A stretch of 64,000 bases of DNA from Lottia gigantea. Taxonomy: Eukaryota; Mollusca; Gastropoda; Lottiidae. The stretch's first letter is position 1. Every line of letters starts with the position of its first letter. Below are positions 8,401 through 23,400 of this stretch, piece by piece. The translations under genes were made by a program, and so were the position numbers. The notes under the pieces are model-generated. The model saw only the letters and a program-made list of their open reading frames with translations, searched no databases and was not told the origin of the DNA. The stretch is taken from NCBI RefSeq assembly GCF_000327385.1, contig NW_008708555.1, forward strand, positions 1,169,398 to 1,233,397, read 5' to 3'.

Positions 8401-11400
8401 ACCCTGATCCAGCTAGTTTTGAAAATTGAAATTAAGCTTGCCTATATTGGAGAGTTAAAGGGATTATAAAGAAGTTTTCTAAACATTTTATGCGTATCAG
8501 GAAAATTTTCCCATAGAAGTTTAGTGAATCTCTTAAAAATCCCTTTAACCTCCATTTCCTAAAAGTAGCTGTCCTGATGAGAGTTGTCTATCTAAAACAT
8601 ATCTCAATAACCAACCTGTGAATAGCCCAGGTGTTCTTCTACATTCTCTGATACAAACATAATCGTTCCTTTTTTAGTGAGAAACAACAGAAATCCACCA
8701 TATGCTTGCAGCATTAAATTATTGTTGAACAAACTTGCTGGTGATTCCGGGATTGTTTTGATGGATTCAACTGTAAACACATAAGATTCATTAGAAAGAC
8801 TTGAGAGAGGGGTCACAATAAGCATGTATCTGCAATCTTACTTTAATTAATATAAACAATTGGTGATTTACTGATATTGCTTGGCTTTTAGGCACATTCG
8901 GTCTGAAGCACTGTACATTCTGGAAACTTAGAGGAAAACTTATAAGTGGGAAGTTTTATTTAGGAAGATATTCTCAGTAATGACACTAAAAATTTGAAGC
9001 TCCTATATACCTATAAATTTCCTCTTTGCACTTTTTGTATGTAGAACACAAAGCCTTGCAGTAGTGGCTTAAAGATAAAAGATCATGGACATAAAAGATG
9101 CTGGACATTTGTTATCAGCAAAGTAAAGACAAGAACAACTCTACCTTCTAAATCTGAAGATTCTTGTGAGATCAAAGCTTCATCTTCCCTCCCTTCATCA
9201 CCTGAACACATATCTACAAAATAGATAGAATAAACTATATACATATTGCTGCAACCTATCAAAATAAAATGTATATTGTTTGAAATTACCATCCTTTAAG
9301 GGAATGTGATGAAAATTTCATAAAATTGTGATTAAACAGTCTATATATGACTCTAAAAAGCAGAGAATATATTCAAAATACTAAAAGTGTATAAGCTATG
9401 ATCTTTGTATTGAAATATCAATGTTTATGGATTTGTGAATTGTACACATTGTTTCATGTTTATGTAGTATTTTGATGGTTTTTGGTTTGATGTAATTTTG
9501 CTTTGGACCTGTTGGTATGTCTCTTAACAAGTAAATGTAATACAGAGTAGTTGTAAAGAAACTACTATAGACCTGTGCATTGTATTCACAATTCATTCAT
9601 TCATTCATTCATAATCCATCTACCCTTCCATCAAATTAAACTAATAAGAACTGTTAAATCAGAAAACTTAAATCAATATGCACGTCCTCCCTCCATTCAT
9701 TCATTCATTCATTCATTCACCTATAATTCTCAAGTAGATTGTATATACAATCAAGTGCTCCGGTTTGCGGTTCTGCACGACTTTAACTGAAATCAACCTT
9801 TTTCTGTTTATTACCCGTCTTCTCATTATAAATCCTGACTTACTCTTAGTTTCACTATGAAATCTTTTTCATTATAATTGTTTACAAATTATGTTAGGCT
9901 ACAAAGCGCCCTCATTTCCCGTCAAAAATTTGAAAATCACCCGCCCAAGTAGAAAGCTCCTACCTTAATTGAGTGATTACAATCCACAAAATAGTTAAAT
10001 CATAGAAATCTTAAATCAATATGCAAGAATTCTATTTTCATTCATCCCCAGCCTTTAATCAAATCAATCTAACCTGCAGAGACTCCAGTATATTAACCTT
10101 ACTTGTATGTTACACAATAAAATATATTTCTCCAGACGATTTAAAATCAATATTTCATTCACTAACTTCCGAACTAGATATGATGAAATAAATTTACGAG
10201 TCCACATATCGGAGGTTAGGACTTTTTAATTTAATTGTGTTTTTTTTCTAGAGTTTTGAACCCCAAAACACCTTGATAATGTGATGAAGATTATGGTTTA
10301 GAAACACGTCAAATATTAAATCCTAGCAGTGACACCGCAAGCCTCCTAGAGCTGAGGGTATAAATAGGGGGCAGACTGACATTATGGGGGGACAACTGTC
10401 AAAGTTACGCTGTGGAAGGGTCATCGTAAGTTCCACTGGAGGGTCTACAGTGGTGCCCACCCCCTTCTCCCTCAACTTTTAACAATAGAATTGTCAAAGT
10501 TGAACGTTCACTTCAATTTATAACAATGGAACTGATGGATTTTATGCATTCTGCAAATGTATCTGCAAGTTTTGATGGAATGAAACAATCAAAGCTATCT
10601 TAATTTTCTGAGGAACTTTAACTTGAGAAGATGTAATTTTATAAGCTTATTTAATACTAGATAATAATATAAGGAAAGAGAACTGTGTTTTCTCTCTTGT
10701 ATTTCTGACTCTGATATAATCTTAATTTAATTTGGCGGTAAAAAGACAATAAACAGATGTTATCATTATTCTCACCAGAAAACATAACTACCAGGTATGT
10801 ATTATACAATCATATCATATACAAACTACAGATATTCTGATTTCCTTTTCGATATACATCATATATTATACACAGATTGATTCAAAAAATAACTTCTACT
10901 TTTCTTCCTCTGTCCAGCTGTCAATGGGTAATAAATAAGTCATTTTTCCTCATTATTCCAGTCAACCCATCTGTAAATGGGAATTATATACCAGTAAGTC
11001 ATCTGCTCTCATTATTCCAGTTAACTCTGTTTTAAGTGAGAGAAGGTAATCTGGTAATTTCCCGTGGAAACTATCTTATGACCTTGACTAAATTCTTTTT
11101 ATTTAATTTTCAAGTCTACCAGCTGTCAATAGGCATAGATAATTTGGGAAAGGGTCGTCACCAAGAGATATAACCCATCTAACTGAACAAGGGATACTTA
11201 TCAAGTCATTTTCCTCTTTACTCCGTTTTACCCAGCTGTAAGTGGGTCTAGATAATCTGAGAAAGACCATGACCAGTAGAAGACAGAGAACCTTGAGATT
11301 GTAATAGATATGCTCCTTCCTTTTTCTAGAAACAAATTTGATGGATGTGTTTCCTTCATATGATAGTAAGTAATCTAAGACTCTGTGAATAAACCAGATT

Positions 11401-14400
11401 ACTCTTAGAGAAATAATGCAGACCTTCTTAACATAAACACCGAAACGGGAATAACACCTGAATTTAAATGGCAGAGAACAGAAAGAATCAAAACAGCAGT
11501 ATAGAAAACTCTATTGAGCTGATTAAATCAATAAGTATTCCATAATAACATCTGTGATTTCACATATAGACAAGGGCAACAACTCTTGTAATGTAAATTT
11601 GAGACAAAATGATCGAATAGAAGAAAAGGATGGTATTTTGAGCAATTTCCAAGATATATAACCCTTCATATGGTTAAGAGAAACAGAAAAAACAAATGAA
11701 AGAAACATGGATGTATCTAACTCAGAAAATAACCAGAAAACACCAGACCTACGATTTCAACACTAAGTTTATATCTTAATTTCTTTTTTTCTTCATGTTG
11801 TTCATCACAATTTCAACAACTTTTTTTCAAGGTGGTCTATAATAAATACAACCTATTTCATATAAATAAACCTGATTTTAAAGAAATTATTTTAATTTCT
11901 GGTCTTTTTGATGTTCCTGGATACCCTGACACAATTTTAAACATCTTCTTTTGATCAAAATGTTCCATAATCAATAAAACCTAATTCATTTAACACAGAC
12001 TCTTTCTTTAGAAATCATTTCAATTTCAGGTATTTAAGTTGTTCCTCAAAATTTTAAAAATCTCTTGATCAAGGTGGTCTATTACAAATGTATCATAGAA
12101 TATGATGCATATAACACAGAATATTTCTTTAGTTTTCATTTAAATATCTCTTCTTTTTGTTGTTTCTCACAATTTCAACATCTTTAGGTGAAAATGTTTC
12201 ATAATTCAAATCTAATTCATATAACACAGATTGATTCTACAGATTTCATTATAATTTCTATTCAGTTGAGGCTTTTCCTCGAAATCCCATCATCATTGCA
12301 AATGTGAGCAGCAATAAATCTAATGCAAAAACAGTGACAAATGAATGCACATTTGAAGCTCAGAATTGCCATTTTTAAAGATAGGTAATACAGTTATAAA
12401 TCTACACCCCATAGTATTTGGCTCACTTTAAAAGCACATTTTCGATTTAACTATCTGGTAAATGCATTATGTAAAGATATTATTCTTAGATTATATCTGC
12501 ATTGCACTTTTTTTATTTTCACATTTGTAGAATATGCAGGTATTGCAATGAAGGTTGTGTCTGATAAGCATTTTACATCTTGTTTACCCTTGATAGAAAA
12601 CTAGGTTACTAATACATAAACATATGAAATAAAAAGTGATTTTTATGTAATGAAAAAAAGCACCTTATGATCTGTCTTAACAGAACATTGACTAAATCTT
12701 TCATACTTTCAATCTAAATCTATTTTTATTTGTGCTTGACTGAGTTTAGTTATTTTGATTAGTTATATTGGGAGTGTGAATATAATTGAAAAAAAGCTCG
12801 TACTCTGCATAAACCTTGCTATCTTAGATACACTGGGATGAAAGCACTTTCTACTTCTACAAAACTTGTTTCCTTCATCTGAAACCTGGTTTTGTCTCTC
12901 TTTTCCAAATTGAATGATATAGGACTCAAAAAGAACATGCCATCCACTTTGAAAAAGGCCCTTAACTCTTTCATGTGAAATCTCATTTCGTCCCTTCATT
13001 TCATTTTGAATGCATTATCGAGTAAATTGTGGTTTTGATAGAGTTTAATCTATATTAAATAATTTGAATAACAATTTATCACAACATATTTTAGTTTGGC
13101 TTAATTAAGTTAAATTTTGATTCAGATTTTTAAAAAATTCAGTAGCAATTTAAAATGTTTCATTAGTAACCATTAAATATACAATTTGATTCGTAGATCG
13201 TTGTGATAAATTTTAATTTTGGCTGATCATAAGAAATATGTTGCTTTCTTCATGTTGTACAATGTACCTTTAATGTATGTAAAGTGCATAATCAACATTT
13301 TTAGTTATAATCTGCTATAACAATCTATGCAATTACCTTCACCAACCTTGACAGAAAGTACGCTGAACTTGTAATGACTGATTCTGTCATCATCATACAT
13401 TCGTGAAAAAAGAACGAAAAGTGTGTCATTTCTTTTTTATGTTAAACTTGAAAGAAGTATGCCAATTCTTGACAAAACATCTTGCATAATATATAATATA
13501 CATACGTCATGATATCTTTCTTGTCTTATAAGAAAAATTGTGATTTATGTTTTTGGTAACCTTGGCTGAAAGTATGCCATTTCTTTTTTATTGTGTATAG
13601 AAATATGCCAATTCTAAAAAGAAATTCCTCATGTTTAAATTGTGTGTCATTTTACCTGAAGGTTTACATAGGATTCACTTTCATTTGTCACTTGGATTTT
13701 CGTTTGATACCTTGATTCTCGTCCAGTTCACTTCATGTACAATGAACATGTCCATTTCTCAAATCATGTATACCATTCGTGAGCTCATTCAAGAAATGAA
13801 GTGAACCAATTGAAATTATAAAATGAACGCCTATGTAAGCAGTCCATTGAAAACACATGGTTAATTCCTTTGGTCATGAATAACTTGTGAAACGTGACAC
13901 GTGAAAAATGAATCTTTAATTCCTATGCAACATCTCCCTTATAAGCAACAATGTAATTTAGATTTTAGGTAACCTTGGCTGAAAGTATGCCATCTTTTTT
14001 AGAGTGTGAAGAATTATGCCAATTCTTACATACTACTTCATCTTTCCACACCATGATATCATCACCGTATCTTATACGCAAAAATGTAATGTATATTTTA
14101 GCTGTCTGAAAGTATGCCATCTTTTTTAGAGTGTGAAGAATTATGCCAATTCTTACAAGAAACTTACATACTACTTCATCTTTCCACACCATGATATCAT
14201 CACTGTATCTTATACGCAAAAAATGTAATGTATATTTTAGCTGTCTGAAAGTATGCCATTTCTTTTTTAGAGTGTGCACGCAGTATGCCAATTCTTAAAA
14301 GAAATTCTTACATAAGTTAAATGAGAAAATGAGAGCAGTTAATGAGGTGATGTTAAATGATAATGATGATGAATATCAAGTTACCACATTAATTCCTTCT

Positions 14401-17400
14401 TTTATATATATGTTGTATAAAGTGGAGACCAATTCATCGGCTTATTTCCCGTGCTCATTAAAGCACGCGGATAAGATTGTCTTATTTCAAGTTTTAGAAC
14501 TACAAAAACTGTACGAAAATCACACAATCCCTTCAAATAGATAAGACAAGACCTCAAACAAAAAATTTAAACTTTCATTTATTTCGCTCACAAGCTTATC
14601 CTCTCTCTGAAATTTGGGGAATACGAAAGTCAACCATCTTGTTGATGTAGTCTCAGTCTCCAAGACATCTTCTGTTGCAGTTGTGTGTAGACAAAGAGGG
14701 ACAGAGTGACCAAGTCTACTGTATAATTATGGCGTCATGTACAAATATTCAAAATTCTCTTTAAATAACTTTCAAACATAGATAATTATGGATGAACTTG
14801 GATTTGATGGCTCAAATTTTGACAGTAAGCTAAACATTATTACTGATTAGTTTAGCAGAACAATTCTTTTTTCTGAGACTAAGGTACAAGTTACTCTACA
14901 CCTGTCCCTTTAACAAAAGGGGTCAAAAATCTCTGACACAGTCAACAATTGTACACATATATATAGTATTTCTCATCAATACAAAATAAAATTATTTCCA
15001 AATTATAAGAAATATAATAAATTTCCAGTCAGTCCGAACTCTGATAAACTATCTTTGATTTCGCCCACGTGTAATTTTCAGACTGAAGAAAAATTAATCT
15101 GCCTGAATGAATTGATCAAGATCTGTATAGTTGATAAATTAAGGAAGTTTCCATCCTCTTGATCTCTCAGACTTTTATAGACAATCAGACGACTTATTAT
15201 TAACTAAACTACTAAAATATAACTTCTTCATTAGCTAAACTTACAAAAATATAACTATTATAAGCGAAACCAACAAATATACGACTTCCTATTACCTTAA
15301 TTGACCAAAATAATCTATATCAGTCATCCATCTTTGTTTTCTGTTAACCACTGATAATCTTGAAGGTGTGATTCCATTTATTTCAGCATTAGTCTCATAA
15401 TAAACTTGGAAATTTAATAGTTATTGGATGATTGCTGTTGTAGGTCCTTGGATAATTTCTTTCGTTCAGACAATCAGTAATTTTGTCTCTCTAAGTGCTT
15501 TAATGATAGCATTCAACAATTAAAAATACGAATCTGATTGGTTTTGCTGGTATCTTAACAATTTGATCAAATCTTTCATAGCAAGCATACAATTATAACT
15601 TATGAAAGCCTTAGCATTACATTCATAATTATAAGGTATATCACCATGCATGTAACGACAGTGGCAGAGCCGCAGAGTGGGCAGCCGCACCCCCTCACAG
15701 CCCAGAAAACAAGTTTGTCGTAGCAAAAATCTCTAACTAGGTTAGAAATTCGGGCAATCTCTGATATTTCACCCCCCACTCGGACGTAAAACTGTGTAAC
15801 AATAATGTTTATTGGCTGTTACTAACAATATCAACTGCAATGATGTAACTATAAATATGTTGGCACTGTTATACTTTGATTGTTATAAAATATGTCTATA
15901 ATGGAATCAACATTTGCAACAATTAACAATTACTTTCTTTAAATAGAAATGTTGCTTTTTCTAATAAAAAATAATTTTTCAAGTTCACCTTTGCAAAACA
16001 GCTTTACTAATAAGTAAGTAAGTTACTATTTCTCAAAAAAATTTGGACCATGTCAAACTGTCTTTAATCTTAAAAAGATTGTAAAGAGGTTTCATAAAGT
16101 TTTTGTGGTTCTTGTAATTTCACTTAAACTTAGCGTTTAATGACTTCATTAGCAGCTTAGATTAACGGTGCAAATCAATGCTATCAGTGTCACTGATACA
16201 CAAAAAAGTTTACAAACCTCTTTACAATCCATTTAATATCTAAAATAGTGCTGTACAGCCAACTTCACTTAAAAAATACATATTAAGCACCAACAAAATA
16301 TAACAAGGAATAATATAGAAGCTTATTTGAGTATTTTGTTGCATGATATTTTGATCTTAGCTCATGGATGACAGAAAAATGAAAGGTTTCATTCTATTCT
16401 AAGAGTGAGTCGTGTTCAAGAAGAATAATTTAAATTCTCTTGAGCCCGATTTCTAATTTTCAACTCCGAGAATCATAAACAGTTTTTGCTTTCACAAATC
16501 AATAGTTAAGAGACAAAATCACATCTTCCAAGGACACACATTAATCCGATGTTTTCATCAATTTTCTGTTTTTTTTTTTTTTAACAGATTAACTCTTTTA
16601 TTCAAGACTGAAGGAATCATTCAATGGCTACTAAATAAATCTAAAACCATCCAATTAAAGACTAAGTAAATGGAAAATAGAAGATAACAATGCAGTAGCG
16701 ACATACATGTGTACAGGTCAGGAAAAAAACTCTAGAGATTTGCCTTGAAAACTCTGGAGATTGGGTGAAAAGTTGGAGATTTTTCCAAAGTGCGTAAAGT
16801 CGTGAATTTGAAACTCCAAATTAATTCTGGTTTTTTTTTTAAATAAGCCGTAAGCCTTGTAAATTAATGGTATCTGAGGAATGACATCAGAGAATCCAAG
16901 CCTTGATCTTCCAGAATAAATGAAAGGAAATTGGTTAGTCTCCTTCTGATGTTCAATCAACTCACTCTTTTCCAAGTGTTTCTAATGAACATACTGGCAT
17001 CACATTTCTTGTAAGCTTCTTTTTGTTGTTGTCTGTGTCAGATATGGGAGTCTTGTCAAGTTGTTTGTGACAATGGTTCATGTAAGCAGTAATGGTGGAG
17101 GCCATGTTGGCATTAGGATTGACCTGAATTGACCCTGCATGTGTTGCAAAACATTGCCTTGTGAGTTAACACGTTACAAGAATTGTAACTAAATGGAAAG
17201 AAACTTGACCAGAACATTATCGAAAATTTATATCTTAATTCTTAAACCCTGATATAGATTGCATTAAATGAAGATTTTGTGAAAGCCAGATGTAAAATGT
17301 GTAAAAAACCTGATGAAATCTAGAGTTATAAAGCTATAAATGGAACTATAATCTCAATATTTTTTGCAGATCATGTTCTGATAATGATTGCTTAGAGCCA

Positions 17401-20400
17401 AACATGCAGTTAGTTAAAATATAAACATGCAGGGAATATCTATTAGAGCTTATTTCTCTATTTCATGACCTTCCCTTGATGCCTGAGGCCAATTTTTCAC
17501 TTAGTTAACATGAATGCAACAAATAAATTATTTTAAAGCTAATCCTCACTATTTCTCTATTACTTGACCTTCCTTGAATGACCTTAGCACAGCTTCAGGC
17601 CTTTAAATCATAAATGTAGGGAACATGTTGAGAGCTAAATCTGCTTATTTCTGAATGTGGAATGCCTTAAACCATGTCTTACATTGCAGCTAATTAATGC
17701 ACTATAGCAAAATATTATATCAAAAGATACATCTGAATATCCAACCCTCCTATATTTGTACGAATGTTAAATGGATTGTAAAGAGGATTTCTAACTTTGT
17801 TATCGGGGACACTGATAGCATCGATTTGCAATTTCACTTAAACTAAGTGTATTATGACGTTACAACCTTAAGCAAATGACAACATTAATGTTATGTCATA
17901 TTATGTCAACTCAAAACAACCACTTCACTTGCCACTGGGGTATATGTCATATAATAATGTGGCAAATTGTGCTGAAAGGGTTAAATTTATGGATATTTCT
18001 GATCATCAAGTGTGATACTGAATGCTTCAACAGCTGCTTGGGTATCTGTCAAATAATAATGTGGCAAATAGCGCTAAAAGGGTTAAATTCATGGATTTTG
18101 GTGCAGATAACTGCCAGATACGAAATGCATTAACTCAATCCTGGTATAGTTAGATCATGAAAGCAGTGAACTGAGGTTTATCCCACAGTGACATAAAAGC
18201 TATGATATCATTCCATTGTACTGCCTATAACCCACGTCTAGTATCATGAGGTTAATCGTGAAGCTTTTAACAATATTTATGTAAACTCTAGTGTTATACA
18301 AATTGAAATCAGATAATTCCTGAGAGCTTACTACAGTCCAATTTCGTGCCTTTAACCTCATCTCAATCATAAGCAAATCAAAGCAATAAGTTTACTAGAG
18401 CTTTGTGATCATGCACACATAAGTGTTTCATAACTGTACAGGCTATATACCTGTTTGAGGGCAATCTAATTTTCCAGAAAATTTAGAAGGGCAAAGCAAG
18501 ACGCCCGAGCACCGAAGGCACAAGTCTGCCAGAGGTTTTTTCCGTTGCTGCCTGAAAAGGATAATATTTGGGTCACCTTCGCTTATGAAGTGTTTCCAAG
18601 ATTAAAAGTACTTTGTTGCTTGTATTTGACAGCCCCAAACTAATCCTTTAATGTGAGCTATTTGAAATTAGTAATAAGTGACATAAAAGACTTCAATCCT
18701 GTAATTCTAAGAAGTTTAATGCATAAGTTCAACTGAATTAAACAGCCTCAAATGTAAATCTCAGAGCTTCAAATCAATCCCAACATCAGAGCTATGTTTT
18801 GAAAGGAATAAACCTGTGGTTTATCCAAGAATTAAAGTAGGCTATAGCTAAAACCTTATAGCATGACAATCAGTTGGTTGGTCAATAGAATAAAAAAAGC
18901 TGACTCTAGCACTAATAGAAAATCAATAGAAGTTGAGAATTACTGGGAGTAAATGTGATTAAAAGAGAAGGCTATTCCTCCCCCAGGTTCACTGAAAACC
19001 ATTAAATATGTTCATGATAGCGTTAGAAACATGTAATTTAGACTCTTAACACAACACCTACAAATTATTGAGTGTTTTAAAGAATCTTTCTCATGTACCA
19101 GCTTATATTGCCACACACCTTTGTCATAATACATGAATTGAGAGAGCACCTCACATCATCACAAGCTGTGGATGAAACAAATTTTTGGGGTTGTGAAAGG
19201 TCCAGGGGAATGCTTCAGGGGTGTGAAGTCTGAAAAAGGTTGTGAACCACTGCATTATAAGAGTGGATACAGTCGTCTTAATATTTGTTTTACCAGCCTA
19301 GTTCCAGCAAACAACTGGACTTTCCAGAAATCTGACAATTACTTTGAAGTGTTGATTTGTTCATTGATTGACAGAATGTTTTATTTGACCAATCAAATCT
19401 AGTAGCAATCATACTTTAGTCTCAGAAACACAAATTTTTTTAGCAAAACTAATCAGTAATAGTGTTCACAGCTCACCGTCGAAATTTCAAACTTCAAATC
19501 AATGTGTGTCCAGAATTATCCGCAATAGAAAAGAAATATATAGAAATAATGAGTAAAATTCCTAGTTTAAAGTATTTTTTAAGGAATTATGAGATTTTCG
19601 TACATTTCTACTACTTCTGAAAAATATTAACAAATATTCAACATCAACCCCCTTAAAAACGGGGAATAAGATTGTCATATTAAATCTTTATTCTCATCAG
19701 TTAGAGTCAATTATTATAACTATATCAATTTGAATTCCAAGCCTGCAAGTAGAAGCACTCAAATCCTATTTTCAGTCAGCAATCAATTATATCAATAAAT
19801 CAGAAGAAATTCCAGACCAAGTCGCGGTAATTTAGCCTGAGAGACTTATTGTCTATTGTCTGAATTAGATACCCTTCATGACATTTACAATTCATAGGAC
19901 TTTATTAACAGTAATATGGGAGCAGGATGCAGAATTCAGACGTCTTGATTAACAGTTACTACATCAGAGCAGGATACAGAATTCAGACCTCTTGATTAAC
20001 AGTTACTACATCAGAGCAGGATGCAGAATTCAGACGTCTTGATTAACAGTTACTACATCAGAGCAGGATGCAGAATTCAGACCTCTTGATTAACAGTTAC
20101 TACATGCTGGAAATGTGGAAGAAACAAATTTTAGGGGTGTGAAAGCCTCAAATGATTGCTCCAGGGGTGTGAAGGCTGTAAAAAGGTTGGGAACCACTGC
20201 CCTATCAGGAGGAACTAATGAGGATATTTACTCAGACCTAATAGGTTCAATCAGCTCATATTTCTATGTATTATGATTTTCTGTTCTCAAATTGTATTCT
20301 CCACTTGTCATGAATGTAATTTTGCTTAGTATAAAAGGTAAGTAAATAAATAAACTGCTGATTGGTGGTGAACGACGAAAGACATGTAATCATTAGTATG

Positions 20401-23400
20401 TTTTTAAATTTTATTTACATGTCACTTTTTATATTCATATGTTACATTCATTCATTCAAGTCTGTTTTTGTACCCTTATGAATTTTATTAACAAGTAATT
20501 TTTATTTTTAATAATTATAATATCATATGCTACATTCATATCTTCAGTCTGTTTTTGTACCCTTATGAACTTATTTACACATCTTATTTTTAATATTCAG
20601 ATGCTAACATAATTTCCTTGAAGTTATCACCTAGGTAACTGTAATGTAGGTGAATATTCAAATATCCTAGTGGAATAATTTGTAACTATAGCAACAATCT
20701 AATTACTGCAGTTGTTAAGAAAGTAATTAGCATGACACTAAAAAAAGAAATCTAGTCTGAAATTTGTCACGCAAATTGTTAAATCAAAGGGACATACTCG
20801 TCTAAATATTTGCTTTGACAAGTGATTATATTTCTATGAAATTATGGACAACCCAGCCATCATTTATTCCTTTTGTACTGTGATACAGGCAGCTGAAATT
20901 GGCTTCTGTTATTGAAAAACTATAAACCAAAGGATGTAACTTGAAATGTCTGACTGAAAAGTCTTCCATCATTAATGCTCCTAATAACAAATGTTCCGAA
21001 CTTGTCTCCAAATGTAGACATGAGAATAAGTTCTACTTGCCAAACTTTAGTAGGTACGCAGGCTGATAATAGGTAAGTTGTATAAAGATTCCATAGCATG
21101 AAATTCTGAGTAACAACATGACTAAGTTTTAATATTTCTTTCTAAACGGATGAGTCAATGTCCACTAGATGGGCCCTTAATCGGCCCTCCCACCTTATGG
21201 TTCCTAGAAACGCCACTGCAAAGAAACTCTCTTCTCTTCAGCAATATAACCTACTAGCCTAGGTGTCTGGTTGGCAAGAAAAATTCTTACTTACTCTACC
21301 AAATTGTTAGGAGCACAGACCAAAACAATTCAATAAAAGGATTTTATTACAAAAGAACACTGTAACTTTGTTTCCATGAAATTAAAAATAGTTTCGTCGC
21401 TTCTAACATAAACAAATGACAAAATAAAAAGCTACTTCTGTGAAGATTATTGATTCCGGCAAACAAAAAGATTAAATTAATTCCCAGAATCTTTTTCTGG
21501 ATTTGATGTCTCAATAATCTAAATTCTACAGTCTTTACGCTACAAAAATATCTTTATTTTATCATTTGTTACAGGTTAGTCTGGATTCCAAAAGACTGAA
21601 TCACTTCCACGGACACAAGTTTGGTTGTTTTGGTAGCAAGTTTTGCTGAACTCTTTGCTGAAACAGCTGTTGGCTGGTTAGATACCTTCACTTGGTGCAA
21701 TAGTCGTTTGAAATCTAAACAATTTGGTGCCATGAATGTCTGCATGTTTTAGCAAATTTGTGTGATGGTTTTTTGCTGGTTTAGATAAATTGTTGCTATT
21801 GTCGTTTGCTTTTCTGATCTCACCAGTTTGGTGCAATGATTGTTTGCTTGGCATAGCAATTTTCTTGCAATGGTTTTTAGCAGTTCTCATTAGTTTGGAT
21901 TTTTGCTGATTTCACCAGTTTGTAGGCTGTAGCAATGGTTCTTTGCTTGTCTTGGCAATTTGGTACAATGACTTCAAATCCTCTTAGAAACCATTAAGGT
22001 TTCTGACCATCGTTTATTTCAGGTTAGCTAAAGTAATCAGTATTGTTAACAAATTATGTGACTATTAATGTCTAGACTAGACAGTCAATTACACTTCCAA
22101 ATCAATTTCTAGCCTTATATTGGATTGTTGACATTGTTCAGACTATCAGGAGGGATATTAAATTATATCACTTTTGCAGGTCAAAAACAAAGAAAGACCA
22201 TTCAAAATATGGAAAAGAAAAAAAGGAAACAACTATATTTTACAAGGATATTAAGTTAAAGATCTTTTCTACCAGCTGGTCCTTGGCCAAATCTCTTGGC
22301 ATTGATCTTTCCTGGATTAACTGTGTTCATTTACAACTGGGTCGAATTATGAGTGAAGATGACTTATTAAAGGTCATTGGACGATCACACGCCGATCGAG
22401 ATTGAACCCACAGCCCCCATTTGCTCCAACCAATGACCTCATGTAAAGAACCAACGCTCTAACCGACTGTGCTATAGATCCTCATAATATTTAACCAAAC
22501 TATTTGTTTGAAGATGTGTTCAGGCTAACAACATGCAACATCTGACAGGAGAGATAATAAAAGTTGAAACAAATTTCAATAAAGTCTGCACATTTTCAGA
22601 TCAAAATAATAATGACAGATAACAGACTAAATATATGTAGAATCATGCCAACGTTCAGCCTAATATTTGACTGGTAATGATCTGAGACTAATATTCAACA
22701 CAGGACCTAATGTAAAAAAGATATATATGCATGTTTGCAAGTCAAAATTGTAAAGAAGTCCAGACTTACATTCAAAAGAACTTTCCATGAAATGTATTGA
22801 AATGCACTTTAGCAGGTCATGATTACAAAAATAAAAGCCATTAGGATGATTCTTGTTTGAAAATAGTTACCGACAATTTCTAACAGGAAATGACCTCATC
22901 AATCATCAACTGTGGCGGGTTATCTTGGGTAATTGTGTTCAATAAGTAGATAAAGAAGACATTTATCATGGTAGTATTTCTTATTGCCATAATCTTACCC
23001 TACAGTCACCACTTCTCAACGGAACTACCACAATCAAGTCACGATTTTGTTAATGGAGAAATCTAATATCACTTTCACATATTAAAATCAAGTCCTAGCA
23101 TTGTTCAGAGTTAAATCATGGTTACTGATTGATATTTTGATGAATAATTTATAACTCCATTCTCAATTCTCAAGGCTGTAGTGCTATCTGAGTCAAAATG
23201 ATGCAACGGGTCTTCGTGGAATTGAAATTTACATGTAGAATTGAAAATAAAAAAAGACCCTTCTGAATTTGGTTGTCATCATTATTTAATAGCCTTGAAT
23301 TTGATTGATTCAGCTGTAAATGGGTAAGGATAAATACAGAAAGATCATGGTTTGGAAGATATACATTGTTGTCTTTGTTAGACATCATAATATGATTATC

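Noticed and set aside
3054-9213. Naming the gene HIF1A, AHR or a p160 coactivator
   Set aside because: PAS-B favours HIF/Sim/Trh, but the HIF degron and C-terminal motifs are not seen, the inter-PAS region is AhR-like, and p160 PAS-B is very different. No single name is justified.
17030-17100. bHLH helix-2 exon suggested by LDK on the minus strand
   Set aside because: The following residues (TPISDTDNN) do not fit helix 2, and a stop lies just upstream in frame.
22410-22486. True tRNA gene on the minus strand
   Set aside because: A and B box words are present, but no full cloverleaf or anticodon arm could be drawn. The sequence continues into a body shared with other SINE copies.
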